Shown here: piece after piece, positions 21,596 through 32,289 of the stretch
Layout: each line of letters opens with the position of its first letter
How positions within the stretch are numbered: position 1 is the first letter of the stretch
Assembly: GCF_000004195.4 (NCBI RefSeq)
Contig: NC_030680.2
Span: 3,638,960-3,702,959 of the forward strand
Direction: 5' to 3'
Source: Xenopus tropicalis
Lineage: Eukaryota > Chordata > Amphibia > Anura > Pipidae
Length of the DNA stretch: 64,000 bases
The notes under the pieces: model-generated
What the model saw: the letters and a program-made list of their open reading frames with translations, nothing else
What the model was told of the DNA's origin: nothing
Database searches by the model: none
Program-made: the position numbers and the translations under genes

Positions 21596-22768
21596 GAGAA
21601 GGGAAAGGGGGTTCGGGGAGTAGAGGGACAAATGGGGGGAGAGGGGAAATATAGAAGGGGGGAGAAGAGGGAGGATGGGGGGGAGTAAGGCCAAACAGTT
21701 GGGGGGGGGGGGATAGAAAAGGAAAGGAGAGGGGATGAGAGACAGAAGGAGAGAGGGGAAGGGAAAGGGGGTTCGGGGAGTAGAGAGACAAATGGGGGGA
21801 GAGGGGAAATATAGAAGGGGGGAGAAGAGGGAGGATGGGGGGAGTAAGGCCAAACAGTTGGGGGGGGGGAATAGAAAAGGAAAGGAGAGGGGATGAGAGA
21901 CAGAAGGAGAGAGGGGAAGGGAAAGGGGGTTCGGGGAGTAGAGAGACAAATGGGGGGAGAGGGGAAATATAGAAGGGGGGGAGAGAAGAGGGAGGATGGG
22001 GGGGAGTAAGGCCAAACAGTTGGGGGGGGGAATAGAAAAGGAAAGGAGAGGGGATGAGAGACAGAAGGAGAGAGGGGAAGGGAAAGGGGGTTCGGGGAGT
22101 AGAGAGACAAATGGGGGGAGAGGGGAAATATAGAAGGGGGGAGAAGAGGGAGGATGGGGGGGGAGTAAGGCCAAACAGTTGGGGGGGGGGAATAGAAAAG
22201 GAAAGGAGAGGGGATGAGAGACAGAAGGAGAGAGGGGAAGGGAAAGGGGGTTCGGGGAGTAGAGAGACAAATGGGGGGAGAGGGGAAATATAGAAGGGGG
22301 GAGAAGAGGGAGGATGGGGGGGAGTAAGACCAAACAGTTGGGGGGGGGGGGGGGAATAGAAAAGGAAAGGAGAGGGGATGAGAGACAGAAGGAGAGAGGG
22401 GAAGGGAAAGGGGGTTCGGGGAGTAGAGAGACAAATGGGGGGAGAGGGGAAATATAGAAGGGGGGAGAAGAGGGAGGATGGGGGGGAGTAAGGCCAAACA
22501 GTTGGGGGGGGGGGAATAGAAAAGGAAAGGAGAGGGGATGAGAGACAGAAGGAGAGAGGGGAAGGGAAAGGGGGTTCGGGGAGTAGAGAGACAAATGGGG
22601 GGAGAGGGGAAATATAGAAGGGGGGAGAAGAGGGAGGATGGGGGGGAGTAAGACCAAACAGTTGGGGGGGGGGGGGGAATAGAAAAGGAAAGGAGAGGGG
22701 ATGAGAGACAGAAGGAGAGAGGAGAAGGGAAAGGGGGTTCGGGGAGTAGAGAGACAAATGGGGGGAGA
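21596..22768 (-). repeat. R157 array, block C (polypurine on plus strand)
   Basis: About 7.5 units in the same orientation as block B, again differing in G-run length after CAAACAGTT. The first and last units are truncated. Minus-strand Pro/Ser/Leu frames of 393-434 codons are artefacts. Confidence 0.97.
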
Positions 22769-23197
22769 TAATGAAAGGGAGAATGAGAAGGTAAAGACAG
22801 AGAGGGGAGGGGGGGGGAGGCAGTTAGTGGGGAACTACAAATCCCAGCAGCCACTGGAAGGGGGCCCCTTTCCTGCCCTGTTTATTCTGGGAGCATTTAC
22901 AGAAAAGTGTGTAACTAACCTCTGTTTATGAAGCAAGGATGCATCTTGGTCGCGAGAGGCAAATTACGCAGACAACACGAGCCCTAAAAAGGAACAATAC
23001 ACTTTGGCCATTACTATTCCAACTGAAAGTATTCACAGAAATCTCACATACAGCAAAACGGTGAAAAAATCATCTGCAATGGGGCAAAACCCAAAAGTTC
23101 TGGTGCCGAGAGAACGTTCTCTGCTGGTCTCACAGTCTGAGGTAGGAATGAAAATTACATTAAAAGTGCAACTTTCCTTTTATTCTGAATTCACAGC
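22769..23197. other. Single-copy intron segment
   Basis: No gene. Contains AACTACAAATCCCAGCAGCC (22832-22851), a word common in frog repeats that resembles a ZNF143 site, then unique sequence leading into R100. Confidence 0.35.
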
Positions 23198-23787
23198 AGT
23201 CCTGCCCTGCTTTATGGCTGAGATTCTAGCTATCTGTATAACAGAGCATTCTGTCACAGTGGCACAGATCCTATCTGATCCCCCCCCCATTGTAAGCAGC
23301 AGTCCTGCCCTGCTTTATGGCTGAGATTCTAGCTATCTGTATAACAGAGCATTCTGTCACAGTGGCACAGATCCTATCTGATCCCCCCATTGTAAGCAGC
23401 AGTCCTGCCCTGCTTTATGGCTGAGATTCTAGCTATCTGTATAACAGAGCATTCTGTCACAGTGGCACAGATCCTATCTGATCCCCCCCATTGTAAGCAG
23501 CAGTCCTGCCCTGCTTTATGGCTGAGATTCTAGCTATCTGTATAACAGAGCATTCTGTCACAGTGGCAGAGATCCTATCTGATCCCCCCATTGTAAGCAG
23601 CAGTCCTGCCCTGCTTTATGGCTGAGATTCTAGCTATCTGTATAACAGAGCATTCTGTCACAGTGGCACAGATCCTATCTGATCCCCCCCATTGTAAGCA
23701 GCAGTCCTGCCCTGCTTTATGGCTGAGATTCTAGCTATCTGTATAACAGAGCATTCTGTCACAGTGGCACAGATCCTAACTGATCCC
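23198..23787 (-). repeat. R100 array, block C, inverted
   Basis: About 6 units of the 100-bp family in the orientation opposite to blocks A, B and D (AGCAGTCCTGCCCTGCTTTA, TGTATAACAGAGCATTCTG). The C run before ATTGTAAGCAGC varies. Confidence 0.96.
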
Positions 23788-23794
23788 CCCCCCC

Positions 23795-24060
23795 TGAACT
23801 ATCTATGCACTCACATATACAATTTTATATACGGATACCAATGCCTTGTTATGCCAGACAGCCCTTTATTTGCTTTAGTAGACACTAAGTGCCACTGCCT
23901 AGAGTTACACAGTCTGTTATCCACAAATCCCCCCAACCCACTATCATTCCGTTTACACCTTGAGTATATGTTATTTCTATAAAAGTGCATAACCTTCAAT
24001 TTATCAACATGGAACCTCATTTGCCAGTTTGCTGCCCAGTTCTCCAGCCCAAGCGGAACT
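23795..24060 (-). pseudogene. LINE reverse-transcriptase C-terminal fragment (CR1/L2-like)
   Basis: Read on the minus strand, an open frame of about 80 codons contains ENWAANWQMRFHVDKLKVMH and VDNRLCNSRQWHLVSTKANK. This matches the conserved segment near the end of non-LTR reverse transcriptases (pattern W-x2-F-N-x-D-K-C-K-V-M-H, then L-x-x-S-x-Q-C-x-x-x-x-x-K-A-N-K). The usual Cys of DKCKVMH is Leu, and the expected EKDLGV motif is lost. It is a decayed retroposon piece abutting the R100 block. Confidence 0.7.
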
Positions 24061-25057
24061 CATAGTTTTGCCCAATTTGGGTCGGGTCGATCCAGTAACG
24101 ATTCAGCAATAGAATTAAACAAGGAGACAAATGTATCCAGAAATAAAATCTAGGGATAAAGTGAGAATAAAGTTCTTTTTCATCTTGAGACTCTCCTCTC
24201 CGTGACCGGCCCTTTTGGTCGCGCTATGGGGGCCGCGGGGGTAACAGACGCCAGGAGACCAATAGAAGCGAATCCAATTGATCCGCAGAGTTCAAAGGCG
24301 ACTCGTAGGTTTGACATAAACTCTCATCTCCTCCAAATAAAGGGAAAGAGGAGCCCCGGGAGCTCGAGATGAGGACGGTAAATTAATGAACAATAAAGAA
24401 ATAAAGTGACTTCGGAGAGATCTGAGCGCCTCATTATAAGTGGGGGAAATAATTCCGAATCGGTCGCTTCCATCACGCTTGGCGGCAACAGCGTGAGGTT
24501 CTTCTTATTTCCCAAGGAAAGAGAATAGTGAGATCCAATTTGTACTAATAAAAGCCAATATGTCTTTGTGCCTGGATGATAGATAAACCCTGACCTGCAT
24601 ACGGCCGCAGCGGTTTGGGCAGGCTCTGAGCAGTAGGCAACGGTTGCCATGGGATTTTTAACAGCATGGGGGGGGGTAAAACCCAATTGGGTCAAAATGA
24701 TTTGTAAATGATTTTATAGACATTTCTGAAGCCAACCAATTTTCCTAAATGTCCTGTACTTGGCCGGGCAGATCACGTGACTATGAGTTTTCGTCATGGA
24801 GATTTCAGCGGTTCTATCGGGAGTATCTGTCCCCGGGTCGGTTTTCGGCAGCTGCTACCGTTTAATTACTATGAAAGACGCCTAAAACCAGCGTTCATGG
24901 GGCTTATTACTGAAAGTAGGCCGCCGGCTTGGGGAATTGAGAGGAAATTCGCAGTTATATTTCTTTAGCGCTTGTTATCAAATGAGGGAAGGAAAGAGAC
25001 ATATTGTTTCAATTGCAACAGGAACAGGTTTGGTCGTGGTGGGGCCCCTGGAAGCCC
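24061..25057. other. Intron 1 island, possible conserved element at 24150-24960
   Basis: No gene. Unique, balanced composition with TTAATGAACAATAAAG, CCGTTTAATTACTATG and GATCACGTGACTATGAG (an E-box CACGTG at 24774-24779). Candidate regulatory DNA by composition and absence of repeats only. Confidence 0.3.
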
Positions 25058-25555
25058 TACTTTACTCCCTTCTTGCCCTACTGTCTCCATCTTGTCCTAC
25101 TGTCTCCATCTTGCCCTACTTTACTCCCATCTTGCTCTACTGTCCCCATCTTGCCCTACTGTCCCCATCTTGCCCTACTTTACTCCCATCTTGCCCTACT
25201 GTCCCCATCTTGCCCTACTGTCTCCATCTTGTCCTACTGTCTCCATCTTGCCCTACTTTACTCCCATCTTGCTCTACTGTCCCCATCTTGCCCTACTGTC
25301 CCCATCTTGCCCTACTTTACTCCCATCTTGCCCTACTGTCCCCATCTTGCCCTACTGTCCCCATCTTGCCCTACTGTCCCCATCTTGCCCTACTGTCCCC
25401 ATCTTGCCCTACTGTCCCCATCTTTTTGAACCATCTCCAACCTCTTCTGATGTCTACATATTCTCAGAGACATCATATTGCTCTACTGTCTCCATCTTGC
25501 CCAACTGTCTTCTTCTTCCCATACAGTCATAACTTGTCCTACTCTTTCCATCTGA
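25058..25555 (+). repeat. 19-bp tandem array, block A1
   Basis: About 25 units of TGCCCTACTGTCTCCATCT and the CCCCATCT variant, mixed with a TTTACTCC variant. The right side decays from about 25430. Confidence 0.95.
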
Positions 25556-25839
25556 TGAGCCCCAAGGATTTGTAATTGTAAAAACCCAGCAGATGAGCTT
25601 TAGCCCATAGGATAAACCCATGTAAATGGGATTTTCTTGGAGCTCTTTGGGATTAGTTCCCAGAATACCTTTTTTACCATATTCTACTTTCTTTACCCCT
25701 TTGAGCTATCTTGAACTACTGCCTCCACCTTGTCTTTTTATGTCCACCTTGCCCTATGGTTACCCTACTGTTGCCCTGTGTTCTTATTGTTTCAGCTGAA
25801 CCTGCCCCCACCTTGCCCAACCATCACACACTTGCCCTA
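25556..25839. other. Decayed spacer within the 19-bp region
   Basis: No gene. Scattered remnants resembling the 19-bp unit (CCACCTTGTC, CCACCTTGCCCTATGG) suggest eroded array. Confidence 0.4.
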
Positions 25840-26027
25840 CTGTCCCCATCTTGCCCTACTGTCCCACCTTGCCCTACTGTCCCCATCTTGCCCTACTGTC
25901 CCACCTTACCCATCTGTTCCACCTTACCCATCTGTTCCACCTTGCCCTACTGTCCCCACCTTGCCCTACTGTCCCCACCTTGCCCTACTGTCCCCACCTT
26001 GCCCTACTGTCCCCACCTTGCCCTACG
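25840..26027 (+). repeat. 19-bp tandem array, block A2
   Basis: About 10 units, mainly the CTGTCCCCACCTTGCCCTA variant, with a short TTACCCATCTGTTCCACC sub-block. Confidence 0.93.
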
Positions 26028-26980
26028 ATACCTGATATTAGCCAGTCTTAATGCCCATAACTGCCATTAGGGGGGACCCACATACAGTTAATATGAGGGC
26101 TCATTGCGGTTATTCAGCTCTCAAACTGCAAAAAGATCACTGTTGGGTTCTAGTGTTCAGGTCTAAACACCTCCCATGATACATTGTGCCTAATTTGTGT
26201 ATCACAAACCCGTCACCCCTTGCTCACTTGGGTTGGTAAGTAAATGTCAGCAAATCCCATTTCCCACCACTTCCATCAAACTGTATAGTTCGGAACATCC
26301 AATCTGCCACCTTCCAACTGCCAATAAACTACAAATCCCAGAATTCTTTGCTGCTAAAACAAGAACATAAACATTGGCCCATTCTGCACAGAGGCACCTA
26401 CATGCCTTTCTGTCACATGATATCGTAATCGGTCCGAAAATATATTTAATGAGATTCTAATTGTTGCCATGGAAATGAACTTCCTATTTAAGTGCTATAA
26501 ACGCCGAGCCGAGAGCCTCGGGAAATACAGTTATTTGGTGCTTAATAAGTTTAAAGTGGGGACTAATGGGCTCAGTGTGGGTTTATTCTTCTATTGGGAA
26601 CATTCTGTTTTATGGTGGTCCGGCGGGGGGGGGGGGGGGGGGTATCCACGCAACACTGGTCGGCAGACAGTACAACACACGTATATATATATATATTATG
26701 TTTTCACATTGCAATAACACAAAAGGCTGATCGGCAATTACAAAACCATCTCAGTTCCCTCTGAAGGAATCGAATGATCTCTTTCCACTCTCCGTGCAGC
26801 AAAGTAATTGGAGTGCAATGGGCTGGCGCGCAACAACCCGGAGCTTTAACCCCCACCGACAGATTTTATTGGCATTTTCTTACAGACGGATTGGGGGTCA
26901 TGTACTGTTCAGTGCACCGAGGGGGGATTTCTGGGTAAAGTTTAGCAATGAGCTCTCTAGGGTCTTCTGCTTGGTGCCCC
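26028..26980. other. Intron 1 island, possible conserved element at 26410-26960
   Basis: No gene. Contains CGTAATCGGTCCG, GAGATTCTAATTGTTGCCAT, a G run at 26626-26641 and a short TATATATATATATATTATG tract near 26682-26700. No clear repeat unit. Confidence 0.3.
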
Positions 26981-27714
26981 AGCCATAAAGCAGGGCAGGA
27001 CTGCTGCTTACAATGGGGGGGATCAGATAGGATCTGTGCCACTGTGACAGAATGCTCTGTTATACAGATAGCTAGAATCTCAGCCATAAAGCAGGGCAGG
27101 ACTGCTGCTTACAATGGGGGGGATCAGATAGGATCTGTGCCACTGTGACAGAATGCTCTGTTATACAGATAGCTAGAATCTCAGCCATAAAGCAGGGCAG
27201 GACTGCTGCTTACAATGGGGGGGATCAGATAGGATCTGTGCCACTGTGACAGAATGTTCTGTTATACAGATAGCTAGAATCTCAGCCATAAAGCAGGGCA
27301 GGACTGCTGCTTACAATGGGGGGATCAGATAGGATCTGTGCCACTGTGACAGAATGCTCTGTTATACAGATAGCTAGAATCTCAGCCATAAAGCAGGGCA
27401 GGACTGCTGCTTACAATGGGGGGATCAGATAGGATCTGTGCCACTGTGACAGAATGCTCTGTTATACAGATAGCTAGAATCTCAGCCATAAAGCAGGGCA
27501 GGACTGCTGCTTACAATGGGGGGATCAGATAGGATCTGTGCCACTGTGACAGAATGCTCTGTTATACAGATAGCTAGAATCTCAGCCATAAAGCAGGGCA
27601 GGACTGCTGCTTACAATGGGGGGGATCAGATAGGATCTGTGCCACTGTGACAGATTGCTCTGTTATACAGATAGCTAGAATCTCAGCCATAAAGCAGGGC
27701 AGGACTGCTGCTTA
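26981..27714 (+). repeat. R100 array, block D
   Basis: About 7.3 units in forward orientation, with G runs of 6-8. Starts directly after unique sequence at CAGCCATAAAGCAGGG. Confidence 0.96.
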
Positions 27715-28299
27715 CATAATTATACAGGATAATTAATTTAACTTCTCCTTTAAACTTTCCCCGCTGCCCATAAGGTACCTGGAATCCCATAATAATTACA
27801 GCCCCACCGGTGGGCAATTCGGGTTCCAGTTAAAGCTCGGAGCCATCAGAACAAATGCACCTTGGGAATATTTACAGAAACCACTAATGATTTCTTCCCT
27901 CGCGTTTAATAAATTTACCTCTGGATCAATTTGTCCGTGATCGGAACGCGGGACATAAACGCTTCTGCCCGGAGCCGCAACACGGAACGTTTGGCCGCCG
28001 GTGATTTATGGCCGTGATTAACGACTCATAAACAATTTAAAATACAACTCTAATTAGTTTTTTTGGAGGAAAAAGGGGGAGACACGTGTTCCCATTCTGC
28101 TCTTTACTCCTCTCACTGCGCTCTTTTTAATTAAATCTGAATGTCACAATAAATTCCAAGTGTTTTATTGCCTCTCCGACTTACTGAGCTGTTAGTGCCA
28201 ATGTCTGCATTGTGCGAGCCGGGGGGGGGTGGGAGACGCTATGGGTGGGGAACCATAGGAATGGTACTATGGGGCGAGAGGGCGGGAGTAGGGGCGAGA
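27715..28299. other. Intron 1 island, possible conserved element at 27770-28160
   Basis: No gene. Unique AT-rich sequence with GCGTTTAATAAATTTACC, GTGATTAACGACTCAT and CTCTAATTAG. Homeodomain-like words are dense; function inferred. Confidence 0.3.
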
Positions 28300-28815
28300 T
28301 GGAGGCGGAAGGGCGAAAGGGAGGTGGAAGGGTGAGAGAGAGACGGTAGGGCGAGATGGGGACGGTAGGGCGAGATGGGGACGGTAGGGCAAGATGGAGA
28401 CAGTAGGACAAGATGGAGACAGTAGGACAAGATGGAGTCAGTAGGCCAAGATGGAGTCAGTAGGCCAAGATGGAGTCAGTAGGCCAAGATGGGGACAGTA
28501 GGCCAAGATGGGGACAGTAGGCCAAGATGGGGACAGTAGGCCAAGATGGGGACAGTAGGCCAAGATGGAGACAGTAGGACAAGATGGAGACAGTAGGACA
28601 AGATGGAGACAGTAGGCCAAGATGGAGACAGTAGGACAAGATGGGGACAGTAGGCCAAGATGGGGACAGTAGGCCAAGATGGGGACAGTAGGCCAAGATG
28701 GGGACAGTAGGCCAAGATGGGGACAGTAGGCCAAGATGGAGACAGTAGGACAAGATGGAGACAGTAGGGCAAGATGGAGACAGTAGGGCAAGATGGAGTC
28801 GGTAGGGGCAAGATG
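28300..28815 (-). repeat. 19-bp tandem array, block B (inverted)
   Basis: About 25 units, reverse orientation (GACAGTAGGCCAAGATGG). Left edge is degenerate (GGTAGGGCGAGATGGGG). Confidence 0.95.
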
Positions 28816-29767
28816 ACTGTAGTGCAGGGAATATTACTACCTGCCCACAGACACAGCACTTTATACATAACGCAGCGCCTGTTTATTCATTTTACCCTTC
28901 ACTTCAATCTGAATGACAATTGGCTGCTCGCTGCCGCCACTCCGGACATTAAGTGGCCCATTATTCTGTGTAAGGAGCCCAATCAATGGCGCCGGTGTCG
29001 AACAGAGTTTAAATCAGCCCCAACCTCACTCTTCTTGGATGAATCTGTGTCCAGGGGCCCCGGTCTGGCGCTTTAGTCTGTGATTCTGACCATATAGAGG
29101 GAGATACAGGGGGGACCCTTTGTACTTTATTTTTTCTATTGTTGGTGGTTTTGTGGATTCTTGCAGTTTTAGACTGCCAACAGCTCTCTCTGAAGCTCTA
29201 ACAGCCTGGTAGTAGCAGTCTAAAAATGCAAATATCTCTAATATTGAATGTAAATAGACAAAGTACTGAGAGAAGAACCCTAAGTCACTGTAAATATATT
29301 CATTTTTGGGTGTAGTTCCCCTTTAATTACGGAGGATACAGTATATACAGAAGTACCCTCAGTCCTGGGAATGAATGGGACTCTAGTGGGTGCCACCTGT
29401 ACAGTATCGGCCCTGTCGCCCCCCCATTCCCAGCTGTAAACAGACAGTTAGTGGGTGGGAGGGGGGGGGCTCCTGGTTTAACACAGCGATTCCCATTATG
29501 GCGGCAGCTGCTGCCCCTTTACACAAAGGCTCTGGTAACTGGGGCCCATTCAGGACGGTTCTTTAGAATTTCACGGCTGTGATTGTGCCAAATGGAGACT
29601 TGGCCCCCCCCCCCAATCCATGTTACACTGTAACAATCTCCCCCACCAATGAACTGGCACCCCAGGGCTGGGGGGGGGCAGAGCCACAGACACGGAGCCC
29701 ACCGTAGGATTTCAATGAGAGTATTTAGCGGCGGCCGAGGGGCGACAATAAGTGGGCAAATGTTTTT
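28816..29767. other. Intron 1 segment with MITE remnant
   Basis: No gene. A MITE end (GTAGTTCCCCTTTAATTA) lies at about 29311-29328. Remaining DNA is unique, with G- and C-rich patches near 29460 and 29606, ending in a T run (29763-29775). Confidence 0.35.
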
Positions 29768-30312
29768 TTTTTTTTGCACTGGCACCCTTCCTACTCCCTG
29801 CACCCACACCCGCACCCTTCCTACCCCCTGCACCCACACCCACCCTCCTACTGGCACCCTTCCTACTCCCTGCACCCACACCCTCCCCCCTACTGGCACC
29901 CTTCCTACTCCCTGCACCTTTCCTACCCCCTGCACCCACACCCACCCTCCTACTGGCACCCTTCCTACTCCCTGTACCTTTCCTACCGCCTGCACCCACC
30001 CTCCTACTGGCACCCTTCCTACTCCCTGCACCCACACCCTCCCCCCTACTGGCACCCTTCCTACTCCCTGCACCTTTCCTACCCCCTGCACCCACACCCA
30101 CCCTCCTACTGGCACCTTTCCTACCCCCTGCACCCACCCTCCTACTGGCACCCTTCCTACTCCCTGCACCCACACCCTCCCCCCTACTGGCACCCTTCCT
30201 ACTCCCTGCACCTTTCCTACCCCCTGCACCCACACCCACCCTCCTACTGGCACCTTTCCTACTCCCTGCACCCACCCTCCTACTGGCACCCTTCCTACTC
30301 CCTGCACCCATA
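29768..30312 (+). repeat. Composite CACCC-rich tandem array
   Basis: Units of variable length built from CTACTGGCACCCTTCCTACT, CCCTGCACCCACACCC and CCTGCACCTTTCCTACCC, in a higher-order pattern. Four long frames across both strands (about 200-300 codons) are low-complexity artefacts. Confidence 0.95.
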
Positions 30313-31029
30313 CATACTGGCCAGGTGGGGGTTGATAACTTTTCTTGCAGGGGGAGATGGTGTTGGTGAATGAGCCCCTCAGTCCCAGCATGCCCTGGGG
30401 CCCCTGTGAGTGGCCAGTTCGGGCCCATTTTGCCATTTGTACAAGTCAGTGCTTGGGCTCATTCAGTTAAACCATGTGATACAAACCAAAAGAATGATGG
30501 GTAAGTGGGCGGGGCCTGTAACAAGACTCATAGGGGCGTGTGTTTTGCCTTCACTGATTCAGTTATACCATGTGACTTTGTGGGGCTCATTAATCACGGA
30601 GTTACTCGCCGCTCCCACAGACAGTCTCGCCGAGACGCGCACACACAGATGTCGTTTCTATATCGGAGACCTGCGAGTTTAATTTAGAATAAAACGCGGG
30701 GAAACGGGGGGTGAATAAAAATAAATAAACGCAAATGAAAGCGGCAACGGATTTGGGAAATTCTGAAACTAATCTGAGAGTGGAAATTAGAAATTCCCCT
30801 CGACTTAAAGAATAACACAAAAGAAATATTACTGTCCACTTTCTAAATCAATAGAACACGGCTCCGCCGCCGAATTACCATGGCAACGCCGGCGAAAAGA
30901 AGAAAGCAATTCTGATTATTTGAGAATAAAATCACAGCCTGCAGCCCGGGTTTTATTACTGCGCTTGATAGATCGGCGCCGCGTATTTATCTGAAATATT
31001 GTTTCCAAATCACTCGGCCCCCGAACATC
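30313..31029. other. Intron 1 island, possible conserved element at 30590-31010
   Basis: No gene. 30460-30590 holds a short duplicated TCAGTTAWACCATGTGA motif. 30640-31010 is unique with CCGAATTACCATGGCAACG (an X-box-like word) and GCGTATTTATCTG. Confidence 0.3.
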
Positions 31030-31436
31030 ACTATAAACCCAGTGAGAATGAGGAATGAATGGGTATTGGGGAGTTGTATCAGGAGTCAGAACCAGCAGTG
31101 CAGGGAAGGGAAAGGGACAGACACAGTGACAGTTACACATAACTATAAACCCAGTGAGAATGAGGGATGAATGGGTATTGGGGAGTTATATCAGGAGTCA
31201 GAACCAGCAGTGCAGGGAAGGGAAAGGGACAGACACAGTGACAGTTACACATAACTATAAACCCAGTGAGAATGAGGAATGAATGGGTATTGGGGAGTTG
31301 TATCAGGAGTCAGAACCAGCAGTGCAGGGAAGGGAAAGGGACAGACACAGTGACAGTTACACATAACTATAAACCCAGTGAGAATGAGGAATGAATGGGT
31401 ATTGGGGAGTTGTATCAGGAGTCAGAACCAGCAGTG
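31030..31436 (-). repeat. R112 array, intron 1 block
   Basis: About 3.6 units in reverse orientation, GAATGGGTATTGGGGAG variant. Confidence 0.96.
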
Positions 31437-31728
31437 CTTGGAACTGGATGCAGCCTGTTAAACAACACTAAAGTACTTTGCACTACTCTGTGGTTGCCTT
31501 TGGCCCCAGTATCTTCCCGCCCTCCTGCAAGTGGATTGTACCTTTATACACTCACAGGACAGGAGAAAAAAAAAATACAGACAAAGACAACTAAATTAAA
31601 AAAGGAATCTTGTTATAAAAAGACAGGCTGGGGCTGTACGGTGAAATTCTCAGTCAATTTGCAATTGGTTTTTCCATCTGGTAGGACACTGTATAACATG
31701 CTAACGGTTAACATCAGCATGCTCAGTG

Positions 31729-31772
<44 letters not shown>

Positions 31773-32289
31773 CTGCTCATACAGGGGGGTGTCACACAGC
31801 GCTGCAGGGGTACCAGAGGGGCTCATTGCCCAAATAACCCAGACAAACCCCCCCCCCCCATCAAACCCAGCTGGGGCTTTGTCTCTGCCCCCCGGCGCAC
31901 AAAGGGTGAAGCTTTTAGGGAAGAGGCGGCAGGTGATGGAGCCCTAATGCACCTAAAGAGCACTCAGCGCCGTGCCGGTAATTGGGCCGGTACTTAATGC
32001 AGTATTGAGCGCATTACATGCTCCCGTGCATCCTCTCCCGCTAATGCCAATTGCATCACCCCTCACACTCGCCCCAGCGCTGCTAAAAGCAATCCCCGGC
32101 CATGAATCATATGGGAAACTTTCAGCCGGGCGGCGGCGGCGGCCAAAGGAGGCAATTTACTGTCGGGTTAATCTCGGTACATTAGCGAGCGGCGCGGCCA
32201 GGGAGGCATTTATGTGCCACTCGCTTCAGTCTTTATTGCTCTGTGTGGGCAAATGGAAGGGCACCGACACAAACACAGGGGCAGCGGGC
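31437..32289. other. Intron 1 island, possible conserved element at 31950-32260
   Basis: No gene. Holds the (TA)n tract and, at 31950-32260, GC-rich unique DNA with CCGCTAATGCCAATTGCATC, CATGAATCATATGGG and CGGTACATTAGCGAGCG. Confidence 0.3.
31731..31766. repeat. (TA)n microsatellite
   Basis: About 36 bp of alternating T and A. A plus-strand open frame encoding IYIYIY passes through it and is not a gene. Confidence 0.95.

Noticed and set aside
22832..22851. ZNF143-like ACTACAAATCCCAGCA words, also near 40886, 59741 and 62776
   Set aside because: These words are part of widespread frog repeats and none lies at an identified promoter.
29519..30436. Frames of 199-305 codons over the CACCC-rich array
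   Set aside because: Four frames on both strands are open at once, typical of low-complexity DNA and not of a gene.
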